A DNA stretch of 64,000 nt from JASGCP01 sp965263285. GTDB taxonomy: Bacteria > Bacteroidota > Bacteroidia > Chitinophagales > Chitinophagaceae. Position numbers and translations under genes: made by a program. The notes beneath the pieces are model-generated. The model was not told where the DNA came from. It worked only from the letters and a program-made list of their open reading frames with translations, and did no database searches. This document shows, one piece after another, positions 1 through 8,527 of the stretch. Numbering within the stretch: the stretch's first letter is position 1; each line of letters starts with the position of its first letter. The stretch is taken from assembly GCA_965263285.1 (NCBI GenBank), contig CBDHHD010000016.1:868001-932000 (forward strand), in the 5' to 3' direction.

Positions 1-1306
1 TGAATCCCACAATATAAAATTGGCCTTTGGCAACCATGTCCCACCTATTATTACGCGTATGATTACGATACTCTCCACTCGCAATAGCATTATAAAATTG
101 CCTTGTACCTATAATAGTAATACTAGAAAAATTCTGATAAGCCATAGCTACCTTTATAGATTGATTGGGGTTCTTACTCGTTGGAAAAACAAAAAAAGAC
201 AACTCGTTATATATTTCATTCCATCGGTCTTGAAAGGAAATGGTTTCACCCGGTATATTAGGAATTGTAGCACCAAAAAATGTCTTATAACTAATTGAAT
301 CTGGACCGGTATCAAGGTATTGGTATGAATAGGTAGTACTTCTCAACACATGTTGAAATCTAAACTTAGGAGCAAAAACATGGTACAAAATAGTATCAGT
401 GGGGCTTAGCCTATTCGTGTCCATAGAACCTATATCATAATGGTGCCTAATAATGATGGAATTGTCTTGGTATAACATACCTGTAGATACACCTGTATTA
501 AAAGGGCTTCTAATAGCGTTAGTATTGTTACCTAACCGTACATCTAAAGCAAAAGGATCTCCAAAAATAAGACTATCTAGCTGTGATGCTCGCCTTAATC
601 CGCCATTCTCACTACTCTTAAGAATATTACTAATACCTACAATCTGCAATTGGTATTTTTGATTTTTTGTAATAAATGAAGAAGTAATGAGAATATTATT
701 ATTGCTTGCATTTTGATTTCTAAGATTACCTGGAGCATTTAAAAACCGATAGTCAAAAGCTACATTCCAATATTTTCCAATATTTTGTGTATAAAGAATA
801 TTTACAGTTTGCTCGCCTTTACTTGCAATTGTATATGCTAATTGTGCAAAAGGCTTATTTGTTCTATAGAACTTTACATTATCTAAGGTATAGCGATATA
901 CATCTAATGCATGAAAACCTATATCCCATCCAGGATTTAGATTAGGAGTAAATACCAACGACTGTGCCGCAGTGCCCGAATTACCCAAAGTATTATACCA
1001 CCAAGGAATAATATATTTTTTGTTATAATCTGATATGTTTGAATCCAAACCATAGATTCTATTATCTACTGCATTATACATACGATAAAAAAACCTCAAA
1101 CTATCCCATAAATGGGGTCTTACTTCTAAACCTGCAGGAATGGCTTCTTTTTTACTTGTATCTGCATAAGGTAAATTATATCCTCCCGTAGGCCCGCCAG
1201 ATAAAGTCGGAGTGCCACCCGTACCTCCTATTTGCGCACTTGCTATTTTTACAAACAACAATAAAATAGATAAAGTTAATAAGATATGCCTTTTTCTAAT
1301 AATCAT
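1..1306 (-). CDS. Porin_10-like outer-membrane protein, 5' part (runs off window)
   Basis: I translated an uninterrupted reverse-strand frame of about 435 codons from ATG at 1306 to the window edge. It begins with a basic tip and hydrophobic signal peptide ending near KIASAQ, followed by a Gly/Thr-rich stretch. The mature part has the pattern of the Bacteroidota putative porin family (Porin_10): a segment with IIPWWYNTLGNSGTAAQ, then GWDIGFHALDVYRYTLDNV and an EQTVNILYTQNIGKYWN-like stretch, all rich in alternating aromatic and polar residues typical of beta strands. It should be an outer-membrane barrel; no substrate can be deduced. Its 3' end lies outside the window. It is divergent from rpsP. 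The family assignment is from remembered motif patterns, not a search. Confidence 0.75.
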   Translation of the reverse strand, partial: MIIRKRHILLTLSILLLFVKIASAQIGGTGGTPTLSGGPTGGYNLPYADTSKKEAIPAGLEVRPHLWDSLRFFYRMYNAVDNRIYGLDSNISDYNKKYIIPWWYNTLGNSGTAAQSLVFTPNLNPGWDIGFHALDVYRYTLDNVKFYRTNKPFAQLAYTIASKGEQTVNILYTQNIGKYWNVAFDYRFLNAPGNLRNQNASNNNILITSSFITKNQKYQLQIVGISNILKSSENGGLRRASQLDSLIFGDPFALDVRLGNNTNAIRSPFNTGVSTGMLYQDNSIIIRHHYDIGSMDTNRLSPTDTILYHVFAPKFRFQHVLRSTTYSYQYLDTGPDSISYKTFFGATIPNIPGETISFQDRWNEIYNELSFFVFPTSKNPNQSIKVAMAYQNFSSITIIGTRQFYNAIASGEYRNHTRNNRWDMVAKGQFYIVGF

Positions 1307-1557
1307 TTTTAAATATACTAAGTAAATTACTTGCAATATACAATTATTTTAACACTTTATTATGTTTTGCAAAAGAAGAAATGTTAACATTTAACATAGC
1401 AGAAGGCTATAAATAAGATTGTGTAAATAGAAATGTTATTCCCCCGAGTAATTACATAAAAAATTAAATTATTTACAAAAGATTTAATCTAATTCAATAA
1501 AAAAATTATATATTTGCATCCTAAAATTATTTTTTTTAGCCTTTAAATATTTATTTT
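1307..1557. other. Divergent intergenic region with an IS256 end remnant
   Basis: The spacer between the porin-like gene and rpsP is AT-rich. At 1409-1434 it holds a sequence matching the right terminal end of the local IS256-family element at all but one position (ATAAATAAGATTGTGT then AAATAGAAAT). No other part of the element is nearby, so this is a solo end or excision scar. The remainder holds the rpsP promoter. Confidence 0.6.
1509..1516 (+). promoter_or_regulatory. -7 box of the rpsP promoter
   Basis: TATATTTG matches the Bacteroidota TAnnTTTG -7 element and lies 41 bases before the rpsP start codon. I see no convincing TTG -33 element at the usual distance. Confidence 0.55.
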
Positions 1558-2034
1558 ATGGCCGTTAAAATTCGTTTACAAAGAAAAGGTTCACACAAGA
1601 AGCCTTTTTATTTTATTGTTGTAGCTGACGCAAGATCTCCTCGCGATGGTAAATTCATTGAAAAAGTAGGAACCTACAATACATTAACAACACCTGCTAC
1701 TATTGAATTGAAAAGAGAAAAAGTATTAGAATGGCTACATAAAGGAGCTACCCCAACAGATACCGTTAGAAAAATACTTTCTTTTAAAGGGGTACTTTAT
1801 CTTAAACATTTGCTTAGAGGAGTAAAGATGGGCTTGTTTGATCAAACAGTAGCTATTGAGAAGTTCCAGAAATGGCATGAAGAACACGAAAAACTTATGT
1901 TAAAAAAAGCTATGGAACAAAAAGAAAAGCAAGCTGAAAAAAGAAAAGCTATGACAGAAAAAAAAGTAACCGTAGCAACAGTACCTGCAGAAGTAACTGA
2001 TAATAATGAAGTACCCGTATCAAATGAGAAATAA
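1558..2034 (+). CDS. rpsP: 30S ribosomal protein S16
   Basis: This is a small-subunit assembly protein that binds 16S rRNA. The start MAVKIRLQRKGSHKKPFY and the following VVADARSPRDGKFIEKVGTY are the S16 signature. At 158 residues it is much longer than the roughly 82-residue E. coli protein: after about residue 110 there is a Lys/Glu-rich, Ala-containing tail, which is common in Bacteroidota. In many bacteria rpsP is followed by rimM and trmD. Here the next DNA is an IS66-family terminal repeat only 25 bases after the stop codon, so that gene order is absent or has been broken. The ATG start is supported by the family N-terminus. Confidence 0.97.
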   Translation: MAVKIRLQRKGSHKKPFYFIVVADARSPRDGKFIEKVGTYNTLTTPATIELKREKVLEWLHKGATPTDTVRKILSFKGVLYLKHLLRGVKMGLFDQTVAIEKFQKWHEEHEKLMLKKAMEQKEKQAEKRKAMTEKKVTVATVPAEVTDNNEVPVSNEK

Positions 2035-2127
2035 TCAATCTTAATACTAGATTATTTCGTAACTATTTAGGTGCTATATTAATATTTTATTTATTTTTGC
2101 ATGATTACTTATTTATAGAAATACAAA

Positions 2128-3237
2128 TTGGACACAACAAATGTTGACTCCTTGGTTAAGGAGCTGAGTGAGTTAAAGCTATTATTTTATACACTTGAAA
2201 ATAAACACATTCTTCTTACGAAAGAACATGATTTAGTTTTAAATGAGAATAACAAACTTCGTGAAGAGATAAAACAATTAAAAAGTAAATTAAATACAAA
2301 TAGTAGAAATAGCCATAAGCCACCCTCTATGGATAGTTTTAATAAAATCATAAAAAGATCAAATAGTGGCAATGAATTAGATAAGAAACTACAAGGCGGT
2401 CAAATTGGTCATAAGGACAAGAGTTTAGAATTTAGTTCTATTCTTGATTATCAGGAGTTCATTTTGCCTGAGATTTATTCTTGTTGTGGGAAAAGTTTAT
2501 TAGGAGAGGAAGCTATTGAATATGGGTAAAAGAGCCAAGTATATGATTTGTTTAAAGAAATAAAATTGGAAGTGTATGAGTATAGAACAGGTAAAGTAAA
2601 ATGTCAGTGTGGCAATCAAGAATGGGGCAAATATCCAACTAGTGTTGAATCACAATTACAATATGGTATGTCTATTCGTGCATTAATAACCTCATTAAGT
2701 GTAAAACATAGAATGCCATTAAAGCAAATCAAAAGTTTGTTAGGAGATTTATTTTTTTGTGATATTAATGAGAGCACGATTGTTAAAGCTACCAAAGAGT
2801 GTTATACTAATATACAAAAAAGTTTAGAAGTGATTAAAGAGAAAACAATAACCTCATCCGTGGTACATGCGGATGAAACATCTATAAGAGTAAATAAAAC
2901 AAATGCTTGGATTCATGTGGTGAGTAACGAGAAATTCACATATATGTTTGCTCACAAAAAGCGAGGCAAGGAAGCCATAGAAAGTGATCAATCCATTCTT
3001 AAAGAAATTACAGGTTTTTTAGTGCATGATTGTTGGGTTAGTTATTTTGATTTATCAAATTGTAAGCATGTTATTTGTAATGCACATATACTTAGAGAAT
3101 TAGAAAAAGCAAAAGAAGATAATAGTTTGTGGGCAGTAGAGATGCAAAATTTATTAATGAACTTATACAAAAAGACAGAAAAAGGGACAAGTATATTATC
3201 TAAGACTGAAGCTAAAGAATGGGGAGAGCAATACGAC
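2128..3237 (+). pseudogene. IS66-family transposase, N-terminal and central part (interrupted)
   Basis: This frame starts from TTG at 2128 and begins with a leucine-zipper-like coiled coil (about residues 10-60), then the IS66 hallmark NSRNSHKPPSMDSF, a CCG/CQCG zinc-finger-like segment, and the first part of the DDE domain (VVHADETSIRVNKTNAWIH, then LVHDCWVSYF and NAHILRELEKA). An in-frame TAA at 2527-2529 sits where CAA would keep the frame (EYG-stop-KSQVYDLF), so the gene carries a nonsense mutation as well as an insertion. The coding sequence stops making sense at 3237, where the IS1634-like terminal repeat begins; apparent codons up to 3276 belong to the inserted element. It is a dead transposase. 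Confidence 0.85.
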
Positions 3238-3432
3238 TTAACCCAACTTGGTAAAAAAGTAGGAAAAAAGCAGTAAAAACGGCTGTTTTTTAGGGGGTGT
3301 CAATTTTATAAAGTATTGATTTTGAATATTTTGAAAAACAAAAAAGTGCGAAAAACCGAATTTGTAGTCCCTAAAATAAGTTAATCTTTTGTTAATATTT
3401 TAAAAAATATTGTTTTTCTCATTTTGAGCCTT

Positions 3433-3440
3433 TATTTTTG
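3433..3440 (+). promoter_or_regulatory. -7 box for the IS1634-like transposase
   Basis: TATTTTTG fits the Bacteroidota TAnnTTTG element and ends only four bases before the likely ATG at 3445, so transcription from it would start at or inside the start codon. The intact IS1634 relative has a similar box 23 bases before its start. Confidence 0.35.
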
Positions 3441-3444
3441 CACT

Positions 3445-4979
3445 ATGTATTTAAAAGAACAAAAGATTAAGGATAAATTCGGCAATACGGTTATTTACTA
3501 CAAATTAGTAAGTAGCTATCGAGCAGGGAACAAGATTCAACATGAGACGCTTTGTTCACTAGGTAAATTAGAGCAATTAACAACCAATCAGGCAAGAAAG
3601 CAACTGGTGAAACGTATTGAAAGTCTATTACAGCAACAAGATACATTATTTCCTGACTTTATTGATCCGGTTATTGAGAAGATGGCTTTTGATATGGCAG
3701 AGAAGGTTAGATCACATCAATTAAAACAAAAGCAAAAAAGAGAGGAAGAGAGGGATAGCAAAACAAATATCTATACAAGTGCAGACATAAATGAGGGTGT
3801 TGATACTTTAATAGACAGCGCTTCATTAGAGCATGAGGAAGCCAAAGAGATAGGAATAGAATGGCTTTGCAGACAAGCTTTAGATGAGCTTCAGGTATCT
3901 AAAAAATTAACTGAATTAGGATGGACTGACAAACAGATTGATATAGCCTTGCTGCATCTTATTGCAAAGGCTGCTTTTCCCTATTCTGAACATAAAATGG
4001 AAAGCTGGCTGTCAATCAATAGTGGTGCAAAGGAATTGTTTACTCAATTGCCTAATAAAATAACCCGTCACCATCTTTATGATAACGCCCTTAAATTATT
4101 CAAAATAAAATCTGAATTGGAGCAGCATTTATCTCTGAGAACAAATCACCTGTTTAGCTTACAGGACAAAATTATTTTATATGATTTGACGAATAGTTAT
4201 TTTGAGGGCAGAAAGGAAGGCAGTAGCCTGGCACAATTTGGAAGAAGTAAAGAAAAAAGAAAAGATTGTAAACTGGCTACTTTAGCATTAGTGGTAAATG
4301 CGGAAGGTTTTTTAAAGTACTCTCAAATTTATGAAGGCAATATTGCGGAGTGTAATACATTAGAAGCCACTTTAGAATCTTTGTCTTCATTTATTGCACC
4401 TGCGGTTAAAAAGCCAATTGTTGTGATGGACGCAGCATTTGCCACACAAGAAAATTTGACACTCGTAAGAAACAAAGGATATGATTATTTGTGTGTAAAC
4501 CGTTATTTGTTAAAAAATTATACGACAAATAATAAAGAAAAGAAATGGGTAACAGATAACAGGAGTAATAAAATAGAGCTTTCATTTGCTTATGTTGATA
4601 ATGATGCTGATACTTATTTGAAAGTACACAGTGAGGAAAAAGAAAAGAAAGAAGATGCCATGTTTAAACAATATTGTACTCGATTAGAAAAGGAATTAAA
4701 TGCTTTGGTAAGTTCATTGGAAAAACCTAAGACAACCAAAGATATAAAAAAGATTTTGATTCGTTTAGGACGCATACGGGAAAGAAACAAACAAGTATAC
4801 AGTGAATACGAGGTTTCAGTAGAAGAAAACAAAGAAAATGAAAGTAATAAAGAGGATGAGAATACAGAGGAAGGTAATACTACACAAAAAGCAACGAAAA
4901 GAAAAAAACAGAAAAGAAAAAGCGACACGGTAAAAAGAATAACCTGGAAAAGAAAAGAGTATACAAAAACAGAGAGACC
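3445..4979 (+). pseudogene. IS1634-like transposase, N-terminal part (interrupted)
   Basis: The likely start is ATG at 3445 (MYLKEQK), which parallels the MYIQES start of the intact IS1634-family copy at 30706; a frame beginning 21 bases earlier would need a TTG start. The IS4-superfamily DDE core is visible: IILYDLTNSYFEG around the first Asp, and PIVVMDAAFATQENL around the second. The frame ends in a Lys/Glu-rich region where IS256 DNA begins at 4980. The C-terminal third with the catalytic Glu lies at 7392-7838. Joined together the protein would be about 650-660 residues. It is not functional as it stands. Confidence 0.8.
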
Positions 4980-5991
4980 ATAAAAAAGATTGTGTAAGTT
5001 GGTTTTTAATTGTCTAAGAACTTTGTCAATCTTTCGGCAAAGATAATAATAAATTGGTGTAAAATATAACCCCAATTTTGAATTGGTTTTTGCCAGCTTT
5101 TTTCTATATTTTGAATAGCTAAAAAAATAGCCTTTGTAGCTGATTGTTTATCTACAAATTGTATTTTTGTTTTTGTATATTTTCGGATACCTCTGTTCAT
5201 ATTTTCTATCGTATTTGTTGTATAAATAACTTTTCTAATTTCTAAAGGTAAATTGAAATATCTTGTTAAATGCTCCCAATTTTCTTTCCATGATTTAATA
5301 GCGTATTCATATTTTAGGTTCCATTTTTTTTCAAAATTATCCAATGCTTGTGTCGCCATGTCTTTACTCACAGCGCCATATATATTTTTAAGCTCCTTAC
5401 AAAATTCTTTTCTGTCTTTATAGGATACATGTTTGCAAGAATTTCTAATTTGATGTACAATACAAAGTTGAGTTAAAACCTTAGGGAATACTGTTTGTAT
5501 AGCTTCTGTAAGGCCAGTTAAGTTATCAGAGCAACTTATGCATACATCTTGTACACCTCTTGCTTTTAGGTCTGTAAGCACCTTTAGCCAAAAGCTGGCT
5601 GATTCGGTTTCGCTTATCCAAATGCCTAATACTTCTTTTGTTCCGTCTGTTTTTAAGCCAATAATAATATAGGCGCACTGATGACTATATTGTCCATCTT
5701 GACGAATTCTTAATCTAATGCCATCCATCCAAAAAACCATATAAATAGGGTCTAGCGGTCTATTTTGCCATTCTTTTATACTTTCTAATACTCTATTTGT
5801 AATATTTGATATGGTTGTTCCACTCAATTCTACCCCATAAGAATCTTTTATTAACTCGCTAATATCACTTGTTGTAAGTCCCTTGCCATACATGGATACC
5901 ACAAGATCTTCAATACGGTTAGACATGCGTTGCCCTTTTGGAATAATTTGAGGTTCAAAAGATGCATTTCTATCTCTGGGAATAGTAAAAG
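4980..5991 (-). mobile_element. Partial IS256-family copy (tandem with the complete one)
   Basis: This copy starts with the terminal repeat ATAAAAAAGATTGTGTAA and is nearly identical to the first 1,010 bases of the complete copy that begins at 5998, then stops at the position matching the N-terminal third of the transposase. Both copies are preceded by GAGACC (4974-4979 and 5992-5997). It therefore looks like a tandem duplication with a period of 1,018 bases rather than two independent insertions. It carries a few substitutions, for example SKDMATQ instead of NKDMAAQ. Confidence 0.75.
5006..5989 (-). pseudogene. IS256-family transposase fragment (lacks N-terminus)
   Basis: This is the C-terminal part of the mutator-type transposase, with an internal ATG giving 306 codons. 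It keeps the DDE residues (WMDGIRLR, SCSDNLTGL and TNTIENMNRG) but lacks the N-terminal helix-turn-helix region present in the copy at 6024-7259. It is probably inactive because it has neither the start region nor the right end of the element. Confidence 0.85.
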
Positions 5992-5997
5992 GAGACC

Positions 5998-7391
5998 ATA
6001 AAAAAGATTGTGTAAGTTGGTTTTTAATTGTCTAAGAACTTTGTCAATCTTTCGGCAAAGATAATAATAAATTGGTGTAAAATATAACCCCAATTTTGAA
6101 TTGGTTTTTGCCAGCTTTTTTCTATATTTTGAATAGCTAAAAAAATAGCCTTTGTAGCTGATTGTTTATCTACAAATTGTATTTTTGTTTTTGTATATTT
6201 TCGGATACCTCTGTTCATATTTTCTATCGTATTTGTTGTATAAATAACTTTTCTAATTTCTAAAGGCAAATTGAAATATCTTGTTAAATGCTCCCAATTT
6301 TCTTTCCATGATTTAATAGCGTATTCATATTTTAGGTTCCATTTTTTTTCAAAATTATCCAATGCTTGTGCCGCCATGTCTTTATTCACAGCGCCATATA
6401 TATTTTTAAGCTCCTTACAAAATTCTTTTCTGTCTTTATAGGATACATGTTTGCAAGAATTTCTAATTTGATGTACAATACAAAGTTGAGTTAAAACCTT
6501 AGGGAATACTGTTTGTATAGCTTCTGTAAGGCCAGTTAAGTTATCAGAGCAACTTATGCATACATCTTGTACACCTCTTGCTTTTAGGTCTGTAAGCACC
6601 TTTAGCCAAAAGCTGGCTGATTCGGTTTCGCTTATCCAAATTCCTAATACTTCTTTTGTTCCGTCTGTTTTTAAGCCAATAATAATATAGGCGCACTGAT
6701 GACTATATTGTCCATCTTGACGAATTCTTAATCTAATGCCATCCATCCAAAAAACCATATAAATAGGGTCTAGCGGTCTATTTTGCCATTCTTTTATACT
6801 TTCTAATACTCTATTTGTAATATTTGATATGGTTGTTCCACTCAATTCTACCCCATAAGAATCTTTTATTAACTCGCTAATATCACTTGTTGTAAGTCCC
6901 TTGCCATACATGGATACCACAAGATCTTCAATACGGTTAGACATGCGTTGCCCTTTTGGAATAATTTGAGGTTCAAAAGATGCATTTCTATCTCTGGGAA
7001 TAGATAAAAGTATATTGCCTAAATTTTCTGTTTTAACCGTTTTGTCATAATAACCATTACGACTATTTTTTTGTTCTATTTGTCGTTTTTTATTTTTATT
7101 ATATCCTAGATGGTAATCTAGTTCGCCCTGTAAAAGAGCTTCAACTCCTTGTTTAAATAAGTTAGCAAATAACTTATCAAAATCTGATAATGTTTTGCAA
7201 TCTTTAAAGAAATCATTTGAAATTTTCGATGATTCTGTGCTGTTGTTTTCTGTTCGCATAATATGTAAATTTTTAAGTAAATAAAATAGGGAAAAAAAAT
7301 AATGAAATACTATTTTTGGGTTCACTTTGGTAGGGCTCCGCCCTCCCTTCGTTCCCCAAAATAGTATTTCTATTTACACAATCTTTTTTAT
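5998..7391 (-). mobile_element. Complete IS256-family insertion sequence
   Basis: The element is 1,394 bases long and bounded by the inverted repeat ATAAAAAAGATTGTGTAA (5998-6015 and inverted 7374-7391). It carries one intact transposase gene. Between the right end and the gene start is a long imperfect hairpin around AGGGCTCCGCCCT (about 7307-7372), flanked by AATACTATTTT arms, which may insulate the gene from outside transcription. It sits inside the IS1634-like transposase gene. Further related sequences are at 4980-5991, 29423-30530, 1409-1434 and 53522-53560. Confidence 0.9.
6024..7259 (-). CDS. IS256 (mutator)-family transposase
   Basis: An intact transposase of 411 residues that would catalyse cut-and-paste or copy-out transposition of its element. 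I take ATG at 7259 (MRTENNSTESS) as the start because the copy at 29556 begins at the same place (MLTENNSTESS); the longer frame upstream runs through the element's non-coding hairpin. The N-terminal half contains LFKQGVEALLQGELDYHLGY, typical of this family; the DDE residues lie in WMDGIRLRIRQDGQ, CISCSDNLTGLTEAI and TNTIENMNRGIRKYTKTK. It is the only undamaged IS256-type transposase in the window and could mobilise the others. Confidence 0.95.
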   Translation of the reverse strand: MRTENNSTESSKISNDFFKDCKTLSDFDKLFANLFKQGVEALLQGELDYHLGYNKNKKRQIEQKNSRNGYYDKTVKTENLGNILLSIPRDRNASFEPQIIPKGQRMSNRIEDLVVSMYGKGLTTSDISELIKDSYGVELSGTTISNITNRVLESIKEWQNRPLDPIYMVFWMDGIRLRIRQDGQYSHQCAYIIIGLKTDGTKEVLGIWISETESASFWLKVLTDLKARGVQDVCISCSDNLTGLTEAIQTVFPKVLTQLCIVHQIRNSCKHVSYKDRKEFCKELKNIYGAVNKDMAAQALDNFEKKWNLKYEYAIKSWKENWEHLTRYFNLPLEIRKVIYTTNTIENMNRGIRKYTKTKIQFVDKQSATKAIFLAIQNIEKSWQKPIQNWGYILHQFIIIFAERLTKFLDN

Positions 7392-7838
7392 ACTCCCAAA
7401 ACAGAGGGTATTTATTTTTTAAGAACATCTATTCCTCCCGTTGAATTAATTAAAGAAGAAGGGATGTGGGATATTTATAATACGATTAGAGAGGTTGAGT
7501 CTTCCTTTCGCATTCTTAAAACAGATTTGTCTTTACGACCTGTTTACCATATTCACGATAACAGTTGCAAAGCTCATTTATTTTTAGGTGTATTGGCGTA
7601 CACCATTGTATCTACTATTAGATATAAACTTAAACAACATGGTATCCAACACGATTGGAAAAACATTGTCAGAATAATGAATACACAAAAAATCATCACT
7701 TCTGTCGCACAAAATGCAAATAAAAAAACAGTCATTATTCGGCAATGTACAAGACCAATAGCAGAGGCACAAGCCATCTATTCTGCCACCAAATACAAAC
7801 CTGCCCCCTATTACACAAGACGAAGATGTAGTCCCTAA
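7392..7838 (+). pseudogene. IS1634-like transposase, C-terminal part
   Basis: The frame resumes directly after the IS256 right end with a KTEGIYFLRTSIPPVELIKEE-like stretch and continues through MWDIYNTIREVESSFRILK, which contains the third catalytic residue (Glu of REVESSFR) and the HIHDNSCKAHLFLGVLAY segment typical of IS1634/IS4 transposases. It ends at TAG 7832-7838. It is the missing end of the gene at 3445-4979. Confidence 0.8.
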
Positions 7839-7910
7839 AAAACGAGTTGCAATCACGCAAACGCTTTGCTGTCAATCATTTGCACAATGTCGTTTACCAA
7901 GTTGGGTTAA

Positions 7911-8261
7911 TATGCCAAAGAGGAGAGATAGAAGAGCCTATAGCTGTAAAATCTCCGAATTGTCGCGGACGAACCTAAACAAACTAAATCCCGAAATTTA
8001 TTAGAAAGAATGCAAAGGCACAAAGAAAGTATTTTACTCTTTGTGTCAGTAAAAGTCGTGCCCTTTACTAATAATCAAGCTGAGAGGGATTTGCGAAAAA
8101 TATCTACTTCTTTTAGGAGTCAATTAGGGGCTAATATTTATTTAGCTATAGAAAGTTTTTTGTCAACTTTGCAAAAGCATGGTATTAATTGTTATGAAAA
8201 ACTAAAAAAGGTATTTTTAGTCAAAAAGAGTATTGTTGGACTTGTTAATATCTCTTCATAA
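7911..8261 (+). pseudogene. IS66-family transposase, C-terminal part
   Basis: Directly after the IS1634-like terminal repeat the IS66 frame resumes (CQRGEIEEPIAVKSPNCRGR), then shifts frame by one base near 7973 and continues as KQTKSRNLLERMQRHKESI and VPFTNNQAERDLRKIS, the IS66 C-terminal signature with the catalytic Glu. An internal ATG at 8010 opens a frame of 83 codons that is only a fragment. The frameshift is additional decay beyond the insertion. Confidence 0.8.
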
Positions 8262-8460
8262 CTTAGCACCTAAATAGTTACCTTAAATTTACCATATTTT
8301 ATTGTAGTTTCTGAACCACAAAAAGAGCACTTTTTTTATTCATTTTTTTTGATTTACTGCAAAGCTAATACAGTAAAGGGATTTAGATATTTTTACCATT
8401 AATTTGTCCATTATCCCCAATTTTGGCATACTATACTTGTTCGCTAAAAAAGTTGTTAGG

Positions 8461-8496
8461 ACAAAAAAATAGGGACAATATTAATTTGTCCCTATT
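8461..8496 (-). terminator. Rho-independent terminator of groES-groEL
   Basis: Read on the minus strand, an 11-bp perfect stem (AATAGGGACAA pairing with TTGTCCCTATT, arms 8468-8478 and 8486-8496) with a 7-base loop is followed by a run of T. It lies 32 bases after the groEL stop codon. Confidence 0.85.
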
Positions 8497-8527
8497 CGAA
8501 TACATGTTACTTTTCTACAAAATGATA

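Larger units (their letters stand above)
3238..7910 (+). mobile_element. IS1634-like element inserted in the IS66 element, itself interrupted
   Basis: An exact 18-bp inverted repeat, TTAACCCAACTTGGTAAA, occurs at 3238-3255 and inverted at 7893-7910, exactly where the IS66 coding sequence breaks off and resumes. A second inner inverted repeat GTTTTTTAGGG lies at 3285-3295 and 7833-7843. Between them is an IS1634-like transposase split by IS256 DNA. No clear flanking target duplication is visible. Confidence 0.7.
2059..8281 (+). mobile_element. IS66-family element (single-ORF type), interrupted
   Basis: The outer element of a nested block. Its ends are an exact 18-bp inverted repeat, GTAACTATTTAGGTGCTA, at 2059-2076 and, inverted, at 8264-8281. 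It carries a TnpC-like transposase in two pieces (2128-3237 and 7911-8261) separated by an IS1634-like insertion. No TnpA/TnpB genes are seen, as in the ISBst12-type subgroup. I find no matching 8-bp duplication outside the ends. The same left end recurs at 19921-20866 on the other strand. Confidence 0.8.

Noticed and set aside
1..662. Plus-strand frames at 20-298 and 453-662
   Set aside because: They lie antisense to the continuous porin-like frame, which has a signal peptide and family motifs.
4614..5075. A 153-codon minus-strand frame across the IS1634/IS256 junction
   Set aside because: It is a chance fusion of antisense IS1634 sequence with IS256 end sequence, with a low-complexity Phe/Ser-rich run.
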